A DNA stretch of 64,000 nt from Trichomonas vaginalis G3 (taxonomy: Eukaryota > Parabasalia > Trichomonadida > Trichomonadidae): contig NC_067206.1 of NCBI RefSeq assembly GCF_026262505.1, positions 8,336,879 through 8,400,878 on the forward strand, written 5' to 3'. Below the pieces are notes generated by a model that had not been told where the DNA came from, did not search any database, and saw only the letters and a list, made by a program, of their open reading frames with translations. Position 1 is the first letter of the stretch; every line of letters begins with the position of its first letter. The translations under genes were made by a program, and so were the position numbers. Shown in pieces: positions 32,968 through 47,018 of the stretch.

Positions 32968-33528
32968 CGCATTATATTTCTTTTTTTTGAAAAATCTTAC
33001 TGTTTGGGGAAATTCTCTTTGCGAAATCTGTTGGCCTGAGGATTATCTGGTTGAATAAAAATATGTTCAATTCCCCTTTCGCATAATAATTAATGAAATT
33101 GTGTTTTATTTTCGAGAGTGTGCAAAACGTTCCCACTTCTTGAGAGGTACGTTTTGCAAATTTTTTTCTTTCATACATAGAAGATTTTTGGAAGATGATT
33201 GATCTCTACATGATATTATATCATATTTCTACATTGAGTCCTTAACAATATTAAATTGCAGGGTTTTCAAATCAAAAAACTAACTTTCGCTCTTTCAGGT
33301 CAAATCAGCAAGGCTCTTCTATATAGGTGTTGGATATATTATCAAACTGAAATGAAACTTTCCAGAGATGTCCATAAAATTATTTTGCAAAACATCCCTC
33401 TCAAAAAGTGGGAACGTTTTTGCAATTTTTCTTTATTTTTTGTACCATTATCGGTCCATAGAGCGAAATGGGGACCAGGTATTGTGCTTAATGCACGTTT
33501 GAGTACATTTGTTGTATACTCTGCAGTT
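32968..33528 (-). mobile_element. Second rve-type integrase remnant (fossil), R2 copy
   Basis: Copy of 3180-3740, broken, MITE at 33121-33424 inside it. Confidence 0.6.
33121..33424. mobile_element. 304-bp MITE-like element, R2 copy
   Basis: Identical to 3284-3587 in reverse orientation. Confidence 0.7.
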
Positions 33529-34073
33529 TTCTGAGAAAAAGATTATGAGTGATCTCGTTTTTTCTTAAAGTCATTTTTTTCTTATCAAAAAAAATTAAAA
33601 TTACGTAAAACTATGACAAAATTACGTAATTCACAATTTTAATGCTGAAAAATAGGAATATAAGCTTATAATACTACAGGTAGATTGAGCATCGATGCGC
33701 GCTAATGCCAACATGATTAATTTGAGTCGGTTTTATATATTATTGGAAATTAATCACAAATTGTCCATGAATATAAGTTATATTCTTCGATATTATGAGT
33801 TAATGAAGGCTACAATATTTGTAATCATGATTGGCTAGTTAAAATCTATTAGAATAAAAGAAATTGTAATTTAATAATATTGAATTGACATTTTAAATAA
33901 TTTGAGGTCTAATCCATTATGAGTATGGTTATTACAGGTCACTTATTATTATTCTTTGATATACAAAGAGTTAAAACGATTTGGTAATGAGATATTGTAG
34001 AAAATAAAAATAACTGTAATCTATTGAAACTGATAAAAAAAATTAAATCCATTTATTTTTTATTCATATGTTA

Positions 34074-34421
34074 TTATTGATGAGAATTAGATTCATTTAA
34101 AATTGAATACATATTTTTGAGAGAGTCAAAAATTTCAGGATCGATTTCATCTTCGCATTCATCCAAATATATTCTAAGCTCGGAATTTTCAAATGCATTC
34201 AAAATATTGGCAAAGTTTTCTTTACAAGAAGAGTTAAATAAAATTTCTTGTAAACAATTAATAATAAATTTTGGGTTAAATTCAACAAAATCCGAAAGAA
34301 TTTCAAACACCTTTTCAAATTTGTCATTAAATATCGAAAGGGATATTGAATCTTTTATGATAATAGCGATGAGGATATTTATCAAAATTTCCTTATTTTT
34401 GAAGAGTGCGGGATAAATTTG
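34074..34421 (-). pseudogene. ARM-like gene fragment, R2 copy
   Basis: Identical to 2287-2634. Confidence 0.35.
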
Positions 34422-34438
34422 TCAAGTGTCACTTTTCA

Positions 34439-35318
34439 ATAACCTTAAATTACGCTGTTCTAATTTTTTAAAAAATAACCTTAAATTATATTTGAAGAAA
34501 TTATGTCTATGATATATGTTTTATTCTAGAATCTTGGAGTTTTCATGCACTACACAAGAGCTCCAAGGTTCCAAGAGTGAATGCTCAATAGCAATTATAG
34601 AGATGTACCTTTTCAAAATGACTTTTACTGATTAAATTTAATCAATAGAAGACATTTTGAAAAGGTACCTCTACAATTAGATATACAAGAGATTCAAAGC
34701 TTCATTTCAGATAGATTTGAAACTTTGAAACTCTTGGTAGATTTTGAGTGAATGCTGACAATCATCTTTGAGAGTTTTCTTAAAGAAAACCTTCTCAAAG
34801 AGGATTTCTCAGGAGCCCTGAGGCTCCCTTTCGTAATGATTGGGAGCCTTGGGGCTCCTGAGACGAAGAATGGCTTCGCCGAATCTTTGATCAGCAGAGG
34901 CCAAATGAAAAGGCCTCTGCTGATGGATTCTCAGGAGCCCTGAGGCTCCCTTTCGTAATGATTGGGAGCCTTGGGGCTCCTGCAGCAGAGTATCGCTCCG
35001 CTCCATTAATTTTTTTTAAAAAAAAGTGCCGTGTGGCAAATTTGTCCTGTTCCCTCTCCTAACACATAACTCCACAACTACCCAAGTACTATATTGCCAC
35101 TCCTTCCCGCATTGCATTTGAGAAACATTAAAAGTGGCGACAAGTGCACTTGCCATGGCATATTGTTGCGCGTATATACTACTTCTAATGAAAGAAGCAG
35201 TATATACGCGCAATTCGAGTGAGATTGCAGCAGAAAGTCGAGAAGAGAGCCCTTTCTTAAGGTTAGGACTCCCTTCTCGACTTTATTATACAATGAAATA
35301 TAAATCATAGTATATTTT
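34439..35318. mobile_element. Hairpin-array block, R2 copy (2 minisatellite copies)
   Basis: Minisatellite at 34813-34980. Hairpin H3 has lost bases here (gagagttttc instead of gagaaggttttc), so its stem is imperfect in this copy. Confidence 0.5.
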
Positions 35319-35532
35319 TGTCACTTTTCACATCGTATTACCCCGATAAAAAAAACAAAACGACTTTCTTGATATATCAATAAATGGCACGGATAATTTA
35401 TTGGATGCATTGGAAAAATATTTTAATACATATCCTATTGAGCAAAATCGATTTCAAAAAGATGAAATATTAGAATGGCCCAAGTATTTAATCATACAAT
35501 TAAACTTTCGTAAGACGAAATGGTGGAAGTGA
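35319..35532 (+). pseudogene. USP-like fragment, R2 copy
   Basis: Copy of 685-900 with a two-base loss in an A-rich run. Confidence 0.45.
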
Positions 35533-35905
35533 AGTGATGTTGAAACCTTGATATTTCCTCGAAATTTCTACAAAACATATATTAGACATAAAGCATATAT
35601 CTTATTTTATTAAGAATGTTGAATAATAATATTATTAAATATTAAGCTTTAAAAAAGCTAATTAAATTCAAAAATGAATATATATTATTATTGGATAAAT
35701 ATTAATCAGAACAAATGATTTTTTTATTAATGCTATGTAATAAACAGAAATTCATCAAAAGTGACAGCTCTCAATTTTTGACATTTGTAAATTCTAAATT
35801 GAATGAGAAAAATGAAATAACACTAAGCATAATACAATATTCTAGATTTAATTATAATTAGGAAAAAGTTAGTTTTGAGAGTACTTTTCATAGGCATATA
35901 GAATG

Positions 35906-36359
35906 AAATCTTCTGAAAAATAATATCACATAAACTCATATTATTTTCTAATATATAACTATTTTATATAAAAATCAAATTCAATGATCTTAAAAGCGAA
36001 GGATAAACCTCAAAATTTACGAATATAATGAGTGGGAATATAATGCTTATCTATCATAAAACCATATGAAATATCAATTTTTGCTTTACGCCTAATTTTT
36101 GACGACAATTAGCAAAAAATGTTAAATGTTAACACTCAGTCCATTTGAATATGAAAAATAAAATTGACTTTGATTAAATGTTTTTATTTATCATGCAATT
36201 CTTCTTGCGACCAAAGATTTGAATAAAAGTTCAAAAAATAAGATAGCTTAAAAAATAATATACGGTAGTGTTTACTAATAGATGAATAGTATATAAATTC
36301 TATTAAAATGGATTTGATCCAAAAAAATATATAAAATTTGATCATAAATAAAATCGTTT
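35906..36359. repeat. Inverted-repeat arm, 5' side of integrase (R2/R3)
   Basis: Pairs with 37542-37994. Confidence 0.92.
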
Positions 36360-36457
36360 TAAATTACTTCTTCATTTAAATTATAACAATTATTTTTGAT
36401 TTTTATTTATCATCCACATTCAAATTTGAATCTTATCACAAAAGAAGGACCACTTTT

Positions 36458-37518
36458 ATGACTACTGCCAAATCTATAAACAGAGAATGGCTATTTGAAG
36501 CTAAAAGAAGAATAGAAGAAGGTGAATATTACAAAAGTGTGGGAAAGGAAGTTGAATTGGAAAATGGTAAAATTAAATTGAATGTTGCCGAAAATACAAT
36601 AAGAAGAGCATTTCAACTTCAAGAAATCGAATTACCAAAAGTTAGTCGCGGCAGAAAACCAAATCCACCAACATTTGAACAAAAACAATTAATTAATTCT
36701 TGTGTTTCACAATATAAAGGAGGAATTTCAAAAACTTATTTATTGATTAAAAGGTTTCAAAATATTGTTCAAAATCCCGATTGTGAGAAAGAAAAAGAAG
36801 AAATTGCAAAAGAATTTGAAAATATAGAAGATTTGACAAAAGATCAAATTTTTGACAATTTACAAAAAATAAAGCCTCATCAAGTGGAAAAATTTATGAT
36901 GGAATCAGGTTTATCTTCAAAAAGAGATTACAAACCAGCAGATCCACCTACCAAATATCGTGCCATATCAAAGAATTTGATATGGCACTGCGATATTCAT
37001 TACCTTCACGGTAATGTTTCTTTTCCATTCTTTGCCATATTGAATGATATGACACGTAAAGTTCTCAAAACTAAATTATTGAAAAACAAGTCTTCCAACT
37101 CAACAGCGAATTTTTAAGAAAACTTTTAGAGGAGTTTATCCCTTACTGCATCTGGACCGATAACGGCGGTGAAAACCGCGGTGAATTCGGCCAGGTTATG
37201 CAGGAAAACGGAATAGTTTGGAAGCACACCTTGCCGTATATGCCAAGACAGAACGGCAAGGTGGAGCGCCTGTGGCCAAGCTTAGAAAAGTTTTTGCCAG
37301 ACGAGTTGGATGATATTCAACAAATCAAGGACTCAGTTCAGCAGTTCATTGAAAAATACAACAATACACCACATTTATCTCTCGATATTAATCCAAAAAC
37401 GAATAGTAATTACACTCCTAACGAATTATTCGAAGTTTCAAAATTTTGGTACGAGCCAGAAATGCAAAAATGGGAGTTATATATCAAAGAGGAATGGGTT
37501 TTAGCAAAATTTGAATAA
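36458..37518 (+). pseudogene. Integrase copy, broken (R3)
   Basis: Same gene as 27919-28980 but one base shorter and interrupted once, so no full-length protein is predicted. The rest of the sequence is otherwise identical. With four intact sisters, this is either one recent inactivation or one residual assembly error in a T-run. Confidence 0.85.
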
Positions 37519-37541
37519 TTACATCATTTTAAATGACTTCT

Positions 37542-37994
37542 AAACAATTTTATTTATGATCAAATTTTATATATCTTTTTGGATCAAATCCATTTTAATA
37601 GAATTTATATACTATTCATCTATTAGTAAACACTACCGTATATTATTTTTAAGCTATCTTATTTTTTGAAATTTTATTCAAATCTTTGGTCGCAAGAAGA
37701 ATTGCATGATAAATAAAAACATTTAATCAAAGTCAATTTTATTTTTCATATTCAAATGGACTGAGTGTTAACATTTAACATTTTTTGCTAATTGTCGTCA
37801 AAAATTAGGCGTAAAGCAAAAATTGATATTTCATATGGTTTTATGATAGATAAGCATTATATTCCCACTCATTATATTCGTAAATTTTGAGGTTTATCCT
37901 TCGCTTTTAAGATCATTGAATTTGATTTTTATATAAAATAGTTATATATTAGAAAATAATATGAGTTTATGTGATATTATTTTTCAGAAGATTT
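37542..37994. repeat. Inverted-repeat arm, 3' side of integrase (R3)
   Basis: Pairs with 35906-36359. Confidence 0.92.
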
Positions 37995-39277
37995 TGTGTT
38001 CTTCTTCAAAATTTTATTTTTTATTAAAAAGAATCTTTACGAAATATACATTTACTTTAATTAATATTTAAAAACGTGCTCTATCAAAAGTTCCAAAAAT
38101 TCAATATTATAGCTTTTCTGAGGTGTCACTTTTGATGAATTTCTGTTTTCAACACTAGACAAAAACAATTATATTAGATGCACATGATTAACATCTCTTG
38201 GTCTGATGATGTTTTTCAATTAAAAGATTATTATATACAGTTGAATTTACAAAATTCTTAATTCATAATTGCATGGCACAAGAGAGGTATGATCTGCTTA
38301 TATGTTAATGATAGATATACCATATTATTTCCATTACTATAAATAACTTAAAGAAATATATCTTCTAAGTGTATTTTTTGTTCAATTTTGTTTGAAAAAA
38401 AAATTAAAACGCATTTCTTATCTTGTTTAGCTTTGATAAGTTGGATTAAATAATATTACTAAATACAAATCATGATAACAATTATATATCCATGCTAAAT
38501 GCCTGAAGATCTGGTGAAAATATTGAGATATGCCTCACTTCCATCATTTCGTCTTACCACATAAAAATATGTGATTTTTAAAACAAGTTAGCTGATATGC
38601 TTTTAACAAAACCGAATCAAAAGTATTCAAAAAAATCTGAAATTGTAAAATATCTTAATCAAAAATAAAGGGTTGATCTTCATTTTTCGGGATTTCAAAA
38701 AAATTTGGAATTTCACCTCCCAAACACACAGATTGTCCAGTTCATTGGCATAGAGAATATCCGATTTCCAGTGTTTTACTCTGAATCTTATTAGTTAAAT
38801 ACCGAATTTCGAACATAAATTCATCAAAATCGAATAAAGAGACTACCAAAAACGACACAAATATAATCAAGTCACAATCATTTAACAGGAACTCCTTAAA
38901 TGAAGATTTTTACAATTTTAATCTCTATATTTTAGAAAAAAATATGCTCAGTCACAAACACAATTACTATGTTATGGAACAAGGCATTGACACTCGAATC
39001 TCTGGCCAATTCGAGGAACATCCAAAATTTCAATAATCTTATCCCACAGAATCCATAGCCCAAAAACTTTAATTTGCATAGTACATTTGAAGACGAATAA
39101 TATTAGTCCAATTTTTTTTAACTTTGAAATTTTCAAAGATACAAAATTTATTACATTTAGAATTAATGCATTAATATATGCATTTGTTCCGTACCGAAAA
39201 TGAACTTTACAAAAAGTGACATGAAAAGTCTTAATTACATTAAAGCCAAATGTAAACTTCATTGAGAAAAAGCAGTT

Positions 39278-40604
39278 TTGTCTCGTATTCAACGTAAAAT
39301 CTTCAAAAGAAGACTAAACAAAAAGTGCTACACTGATAACAAAGATGAATTTCACATGGAACGCGATGATTCAATAACTGCAGAGTTGCGACATACAATT
39401 GCGGAAAATGTATGGACAACCACATGTAATGGTGGAGAACCATCGTATCTTTCAGAGGTCGAATTACTTGATTTTTATGGTGAAATCAATCAAAGAGCAA
39501 AAGGTCTTGCATGTGAAAAGGTAATCGAAGCTTATCAGATTGCCTACGAATTACTGGAGTATAGATACAGCAGAGCTTTATATCTAGCTGGCCTTGTTCA
39601 TCCAGACGAATTTCCAACAAGAGGAAAAAGAATTGTTTACTTCGCTAGAAGTATATCTCCCCTCAAGATCATGGTTAAACAGAGTTTGCTCTGATCTCAA
39701 CATTGAGATCAAAAGCTCAAAAGAAAATGAGGAAAAACGAGCAAAGTACTGTAACACAGCAACAGTTGCTAACTTCTTACATTAATTTCAGTATACGGCA
39801 GGAATTGATCCATGGAATAAGTGGAGTATTTATGAAACATCTCTGCTTCATCAAAGCGTTACAAAGTTATCTGCACTGAAAGCAACCCTCCTTTAACCAA
39901 AGAAGAGCATGAATTTGTGCTTGTTACTAGTATCTTCCCATATAATTCTGAAGGATACCGGATGAAACCATTTATTATTGTTCCAGGAATATAAAATTGT
40001 TCACAGGAACTCCGCTCCGTGAGAGCATTCCTTACAGGACAATCTTATGGATGGATGACAAAGAAGATATGGGATATCTTTAATTTAACTTTTATTATCG
40101 AAATCCAGAGATATCGCTCAAGTCTTGATGCTATCACAGCAGCTCAGCATAATATCGTATTCGGTGATAATCATATCAGCCGAGTAAGTTATTTTACTTG
40201 CAAACTTTTGAGTCTCTTCAGAATTGAACTCTTGACATTTCCAGCTTACTGCACAGTAGTTCTCCAGTTATTTGATGTAGGATGTGCAGCATCTTTGAGA
40301 TCAAAGAATAACAGGTTAAAATATGTTCCGCTTTACACATATGAGCAAGATAATTTATCAAATACCCCAAAACCAAGGTTAAAAATTGTAAGAATTTTAA
40401 TTGATGCTTGTGATTAAGTCAATGCATCAGTATGGTATTCATCCGTGGAACCCAGATAAAGCCTTATCCAACGAATTAACAAACAAAACATCAAACGCAA
40501 TACCAAATCCCACATATATATTTAATTCTTCTTGCAAAAAATTAACATCTGACGCCGAATTACTTAAAATTGCGCAATTTGAAGCAATCAAATTCAAACA
40601 TTAA
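39278..40604 (+). pseudogene. Decayed pogo-like transposase, R3 copy
   Basis: Copy of 4640-5966 with the same frame breaks and the same Tyr at the first Asp position, so the decay predates the amplification. Confidence 0.75.
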
Positions 40605-41503
40605 ATCAAGCACTGATAGTTATTGTAACAAATATTTCGAATTATTTAGATTATTATCCTCCAAATACAAAAATTCTCAGCAAAGGGATGAAATTGAGTC
40701 AATTTAATGGAGCAAAACGAAGTGAGGTGAAATTCACCACTTTGACACCTCGTATTTTTCAGATATATCGATTAATATTGAGTTTTATTGGGATGGAAAA
40801 CATACTGAAAAACCTGCAATATCAACACCTTTTTATATAATATTGAATAAATAAAAATTTGTTTTTATTTTCCAAAAAGATATATGATACATTTTTATTA
40901 TACAGGTTAAAAACTGTCTAGCTTTTGCTTTTAGTGCTCGACCAGAGGCATACATTGAAAATACAATCCTCTCCATGGTTTTTGTGTAGGATCTGATCTT
41001 CTCAAAACGATGATATTGACTATTATTATATGAATTGAATGTATTTATGAATATTTCGAAATTTTAATATAAATAATTTATTAAAAATAAAAATTGAACG
41101 TAAGTACAAAAAATATAATTTGAAAGCAAATTAAAAATTAACGATACGATAATTTGGAACTTTTACCTTTTGCCAATAAATATAAAAATAAAATTTTGGG
41201 AATTGGAACTTAAGAGTAGAGAGACCTTTGTTGATATGTATGAGGCTATGTATTTATGTGTAGATCTGAGTAAGCTTGGTTATCATATAGCGGTTTCTGA
41301 TGAAATTGAGAACCTCGGAGACCCAAGACCTTTGTTGATATGTATGAGGCTATGTATTTGTGCGTAGTCATTAAACCCATTCTTGCAAATTAGAATATTA
41401 TTTTATTTGTTATATTGAGCTTTCTTCCTGATAATTTGCATATCTTCAAAATCATTAAAGTAAGTAAAATCAGTTGTTTTTTCGGTGATTAATCTTAATT
41501 CTT

Positions 41504-42064
41504 CGCATTATATTTCTTTTTTTTGAAAAATCTTACTGTTTGGGGAAATTCTCTTTGCGAAATCTGTTGGCCTGAGGATTATCTGGTTGAATAAAAATAT
41601 GTTCAATTCCCCTTTCGCATAATAATTAATGAAATTGTGTTTTATTTTCGAGAGTGTGCAAAACGTTCCCACTTCTTGAGAGGTACGTTTTGCAAATTTT
41701 TTTCTTTCATACATAGAAGATTTTTGGAAGATGATTGATCTCTACATGATATTATATCATATTTCTACATTGAGTCCTTAACAATATTAAATTGCAGGGT
41801 TTTCAAATCAAAAAACTAACTTTCGCTCTTTCAGGTCAAATCAGCAAGGCTCTTCTATATAGGTGTTGGATATATTATCAAACTGAAATGAAACTTTCCA
41901 GAGATGTCCATAAAATTATTTTGCAAAACATCCCTCTCAAAAAGTGGGAACGTTTTTGCAATTTTTCTTTATTTTTTGTACCATTATCGGTCCATAGAGC
42001 GAAATGGGGACCAGGTATTGTGCTTAATGCACGTTTGAGTACATTTGTTGTATACTCTGCAGTT
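41504..42064 (-). mobile_element. Second rve-type integrase remnant (fossil), R3 copy
   Basis: Copy of 3180-3740, broken, MITE at 41657-41960 inside it. Confidence 0.6.
41657..41960. mobile_element. 304-bp MITE-like element, R3 copy
   Basis: Identical to 3284-3587 in reverse orientation. Confidence 0.7.
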
Positions 42065-42609
42065 TTCTGAGAAAAAGATTATGAGTGATCTCGTTTTTTC
42101 TTAAAGTCATTTTTTTCTTATCAAAAAAAATTAAAATTACGTAAAACTATGACAAAATTACGTAATTCACAATTTTAATGCTGAAAAATAGGAATATAAG
42201 CTTATAATACTACAGGTAGATTGAGCATCGATGCGCGCTAATGCCAACATGATTAATTTGAGTCGGTTTTATATATTATTGGAAATTAATCACAAATTGT
42301 CCATGAATATAAGTTATATTCTTCGATATTATGAGTTAATGAAGGCTACAATATTTGTAATCATGATTGGCTAGTTAAAATCTATTAGAATAAAAGAAAT
42401 TGTAATTTAATAATATTGAATTGACATTTTAAATAATTTGAGGTCTAATCCATTATGAGTATGGTTATTACAGGTCACTTATTATTATTCTTTGATATAC
42501 AAAGAGTTAAAACGATTTGGTAATGAGATATTGTAGAAAATAAAAATAACTGTAATCTATTGAAACTGATAAAAAAAATTAAATCCATTTATTTTTTATT
42601 CATATGTTA

Positions 42610-42957
42610 TTATTGATGAGAATTAGATTCATTTAAAATTGAATACATATTTTTGAGAGAGTCAAAAATTTCAGGATCGATTTCATCTTCGCATTCATCC
42701 AAATATATTCTAAGCTCGGAATTTTCAAATGCATTCAAAATATTGGCAAAGTTTTCTTTACAAGAAGAGTTAAATAAAATTTCTTGTAAACAATTAATAA
42801 TAAATTTTGGGTTAAATTCAACAAAATCCGAAAGAATTTCAAACACCTTTTCAAATTTGTCATTAAATATCGAAAGGGATATTGAATCTTTTATGATAAT
42901 AGCGATGAGGATATTTATCAAAATTTCCTTATTTTTGAAGAGTGCGGGATAAATTTG
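42610..42957 (-). pseudogene. ARM-like gene fragment, R3 copy
   Basis: Identical to 2287-2634. Confidence 0.35.
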
Positions 42958-42974
42958 TCAAGTGTCACTTTTCA

Positions 42975-44342
42975 ATAACCTTAAATTACGCTGTTCTAAT
43001 TTTTTAAAAAATAACCTTAAATTATATTTGAAGAAATTATGTCTATGATATATGTTTTATTCTAGAATCTTGGAGTTTTCATGCACTACACAAGAGCTCC
43101 AAGGTTCCAAGAGTGAATGCTCAATAGCAATTATAGAGATGTACCTTTCAAAATGACTTTTACTGATTAAATTTAATCAATAGAAGACATTTTGAAAAGG
43201 TACCTCTACAATTAGATATACAAGAGATTCAAAGCTTCATTTCAGATAGATTTGAAACTTTGAAACTCTTGGTAGATTTTGAGTGAATGCTGACAATCAT
43301 CTTTGAGAAGGTTTTCTTAAAGAAAACCTTCTCAAAGAGGTTTCTCAGGAGCCCTGAGGCTCCCTTTCGTAATGATTGGGAGCCTTGGGGCTCCTGAGAC
43401 GAAGAATGGCTTCGCCGAATCTTTGATCAGCAGAGGCCAAATGAAAAGGCCTCTACTGATGGATTCTCAGGAGCCCTGAGGCTCCCTTTCGTAATGATTG
43501 GGAGCCTTGGGGCTCCTGAGACGAAGAATGGCTTCGCCGAATCTTTGATCAGCAGAGGCCAAATGAAAAGGCCTCTGCTGATGGATTCTCAGGAGCCCTG
43601 AGGCTCCCTTTCGTAATGATTGGGAGCCTTGGGGCTCCTGAGACGAAGAATGGCTTCGCCGAATCTTTGATCAGCAGAGGCCAAATGAAAAGGCCTCTAC
43701 TGATGGATTCTCAGGAGCCCTGAGGCTCCCTTTCGTAATGATTGGGAGCCTTGGGGCTCCTGAGACGAAGAATGGCTTCGCCGAATCTTTGATCAGCAGA
43801 GGCCAAATGAAAAGGCCTCTACTGATGGATTCTCAGGAGCCCTGAGGCTCCCTTTCGTAATGATTGGGAGCCTTGGGGCTCCTGAGACGAAGAATGGCTT
43901 CGCCGAATCTTTGATCAGCAGAGGCCAAATGAAAAGGCCTCTGCTGATGGATTCTCAGGAGCCCTGAGGCTCCCTTTCGTAATGATTGGGAGCCTTGGGG
44001 CTCCTGCAGCAGAGTATCGCTCCGCTCCATTAATTTTTTTTAAAAAAAAGTGCCGTGTGGCAAATTTGTCCTGTTCCCTCTCCTAACACATAACTCCACA
44101 ACTACCCAAGTACTATATTGCCACTCCTTCCCGCATTGCATTTGAGAAACATTAAAAGTGGCGACAAGTGCACTTGCCATGGCATATTGTTGCGCGTATA
44201 TACTACTTCTAATGAAAGAAGCAGTATATACGCGCAATTCGAGTGAGATTGCAGCAGAAAGTCGAGAAGAGAGCCCTTTCTTAAGGTTAGGACTCCCTTC
44301 TCGACTTTATTATACAATGAAATATAAATCATAGTATATTTT
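42975..44342. mobile_element. Hairpin-array block, R3 copy (6 minisatellite copies)
   Basis: Minisatellite at 43349-44004. The variant order C,T,T,C,T differs from L1 (C,C,T,T,T) although the copy number is the same. Confidence 0.5.
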
Positions 44343-44557
44343 TGTCACTTTTCACATCGTATTACCCCGATAGAAACAAAACAAAACGACTTTCTTGATA
44401 TATCAATAAATGGCACGGATAATTTATTGGATGCATTGGAAAAATATTTTAATACATATCCTATTGAGCAAAATCGATTTCAAAAAATGAAATATTAGAA
44501 TGGCCCAAGTATTTAATCATACAATTAAACTTTCGTAAGACGAAATGGTGGAAGTGA
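44343..44557 (+). pseudogene. USP-like fragment, R3 copy
   Basis: Copy of 685-900 with a private one-base loss. Confidence 0.45.
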
Positions 44558-44930
44558 AGTGATGTTGAAACCTTGATATTTCCTCGAAATTTCTACAAAA
44601 CATATATTAGACATAAAGCATATATCTTATTTTATTAAGAATGTTGAATAATAATATTATTAAATATTAAGCTTTAAAAAAGCTAATTAAATTCAAAAAT
44701 GAATATATATTATTATTGGATAAATATTAATCAGAACAAATGATTTTTTTATTAATGCTATGTAATAAACAGAAATTCATCAAAAGTGACAGCTCTCAAT
44801 TTTTGACATTTGTAAATTCTAAATTGAATGAGAAAAATGAAATAACACTAAGCATAATACAATATTCTAGATTTAATTATAATTAGGAAAAAGTTAGTTT
44901 TGAGAGTACTTTTCATAGGCATATAGAATG

Positions 44931-45382
44931 AAATCTTCTGAAAAATAATATCACATAAACTCATATTATTTTCTAATATATAACTATTTTATATAAAAAT
45001 CAAATTCAATGATCTTAAAAGCGAAGGATAAACCTCAAAATTTACGAATATAATGAGTGGGAATATAATGCTTATCTATCATAAAACCATATGAAATATC
45101 AATTTTTGCTTTACGCCTAATTTTTGACGACAATTAGCAAAAAATGTTAAATGTTAACACTCAGTCCATTTGAATATGAAAAATAAAATTGACTTTGATT
45201 AAATGTTTTTATTTATCATGCAATTCTTCTTGCGACCAAAGATTTGAATAAAATTCAAAAAATAAGATAGCTTAAAAATAATATACGGTAGTGTTTACTA
45301 ATAGATGAATAGTATATAAATTCTATTAAAATGGATTTGATCCAAAAAAATATATAAAATTTGATCATAAATAAAATCGTTT
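44931..45382. repeat. Inverted-repeat arm, 5' side of integrase (R3/R4)
   Basis: Pairs with 46566-47018. Lacks the extra g seen in the same arm of R2, R3 and R5. Confidence 0.92.
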
Positions 45383-45480
45383 TAAATTACTTCTTCATTT
45401 AAATTATAACAATTATTTTTGATTTTTATTTATCATCCACATTCAAATTTGAATCTTATCACAAAAGAAGGACCACTTTT

Positions 45481-46542
45481 ATGACTACTGCCAAATCTAT
45501 AAACAGAGAATGGCTATTTGAAGCTAAAAGAAGAATAGAAGAAGGTGAATATTACAAAAGTGTGGGAAAGGAAGTTGAATTGGAAAATGGTAAAATTAAA
45601 TTGAATGTTGCCGAAAATACAATAAGAAGAGCATTTCAACTTCAAGAAATCGAATTACCAAAAGTTAGTCGCGGCAGAAAACCAAATCCACCAACATTTG
45701 AACAAAAACAATTAATTAATTCTTGTGTTTCACAATATAAAGGAGGAATTTCAAAAACTTATTTATTGATTAAAAGGTTTCAAAATATTGTTCAAAATCC
45801 CGATTGTGAGAAAGAAAAAGAAGAAATTGCAAAAGAATTTGAAAATATAGAAGATTTGACAAAAGATCAAATTTTTGACAATTTACAAAAAATAAAGCCT
45901 CATCAAGTGGAAAAATTTATGATGGAATCAGGTTTATCTTCAAAAAGAGATTACAAACCAGCAGATCCACCTACCAAATATCGTGCCATATCAAAGAATT
46001 TGATATGGCACTGCGATATTCATTACCTTCACGGTAATGTTTCTTTTCCATTCTTTGCCATATTGAATGATATGACACGTAAAGTTCTCAAAACTAAATT
46101 ATTGAAAAACAAGTCTTCCAACTCAACAGCGAATATTTTAAGAAAACTTTTAGAGGAGTTTATCCCTTACTGCATCTGGACCGATAACGGCGGTGAAAAC
46201 CGCGGTGAATTCGGCCAGGTTATGCAGGAAAACGGAATAGTTTGGAAGCACACCTTGCCGTATATGCCAAGACAGAACGGCAAGGTGGAGCGCCTGTGGC
46301 CAAGCTTAGAAAAGTTTTTGCCAGACGAGTTGGATGATATTCAACAAATCAAGGACTCAGTTCAGCAGTTCATTGAAAAATACAACAATACACCACATTT
46401 ATCTCTCGATATTAATCCAAAAACGAATAGTAATTACACTCCTAACGAATTATTCGAAGTTTCAAAATTTTGGTACGAGCCAGAAATGCAAAAATGGGAG
46501 TTATATATCAAAGAGGAATGGGTTTTAGCAAAATTTGAATAA
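45481..46542 (+). CDS. DD34E rve-type integrase/transposase, intact (R4)
   Basis: Identical protein to 27919-28980, full catalytic triad, flanked by arms 44931-45382 and 46566-47018. Confidence 0.9.
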   Translation: MTTAKSINREWLFEAKRRIEEGEYYKSVGKEVELENGKIKLNVAENTIRRAFQLQEIELPKVSRGRKPNPPTFEQKQLINSCVSQYKGGISKTYLLIKRFQNIVQNPDCEKEKEEIAKEFENIEDLTKDQIFDNLQKIKPHQVEKFMMESGLSSKRDYKPADPPTKYRAISKNLIWHCDIHYLHGNVSFPFFAILNDMTRKVLKTKLLKNKSSNSTANILRKLLEEFIPYCIWTDNGGENRGEFGQVMQENGIVWKHTLPYMPRQNGKVERLWPSLEKFLPDELDDIQQIKDSVQQFIEKYNNTPHLSLDINPKTNSNYTPNELFEVSKFWYEPEMQKWELYIKEEWVLAKFE

Positions 46543-46565
46543 TTACATCATTTTAAATGACTTCT

Positions 46566-47018
46566 AAACAATTTTATTTATGATCAAATTTTATATATCT
46601 TTTTGGATCAAATCCATTTTAATAGAATTTATATACTATTCATCTATTAGTAAACACTACCGTATATTATTTTTAAGCTATCTTATTTTTTGAAATTTTA
46701 TTCAAATCTTTGGTCGCAAGAAGAATTGCATGATAAATAAAAACATTTAATCAAAGTCAATTTTATTTTTCATATTCAAATGGACTGAGTGTTAACATTT
46801 AACATTTTTTGCTAATTGTCGTCAAAAATTAGGCGTAAAGCAAAAATTGATATTTCATATGGTTTTATGATAGATAAGCATTATATTCCCACTCATTATA
46901 TTCGTAAATTTTGAGGTTTATCCTTCGCTTTTAAGATCATTGAATTTGATTTTTATATAAAATAGTTATATATTAGAAAATAATATGAGTTTATGTGATA
47001 TTATTTTTCAGAAGATTT
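46566..47018. repeat. Inverted-repeat arm, 3' side of integrase (R4)
   Basis: Pairs with 44931-45382. Confidence 0.92.

Larger units (their letters stand above)
27678..36216. repeat. Macro-repeat unit R2 (8539 bp)
   Basis: Complete unit with two minisatellite copies. Between about 30290 and 31990 it has roughly ten private small indels, mostly in homopolymers, which the other clean units lack. Confidence 0.95.
36217..45241. repeat. Macro-repeat unit R3 (9025 bp)
   Basis: Complete unit with six minisatellite copies (variant order C,T,T,C,T). Confidence 0.95.
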
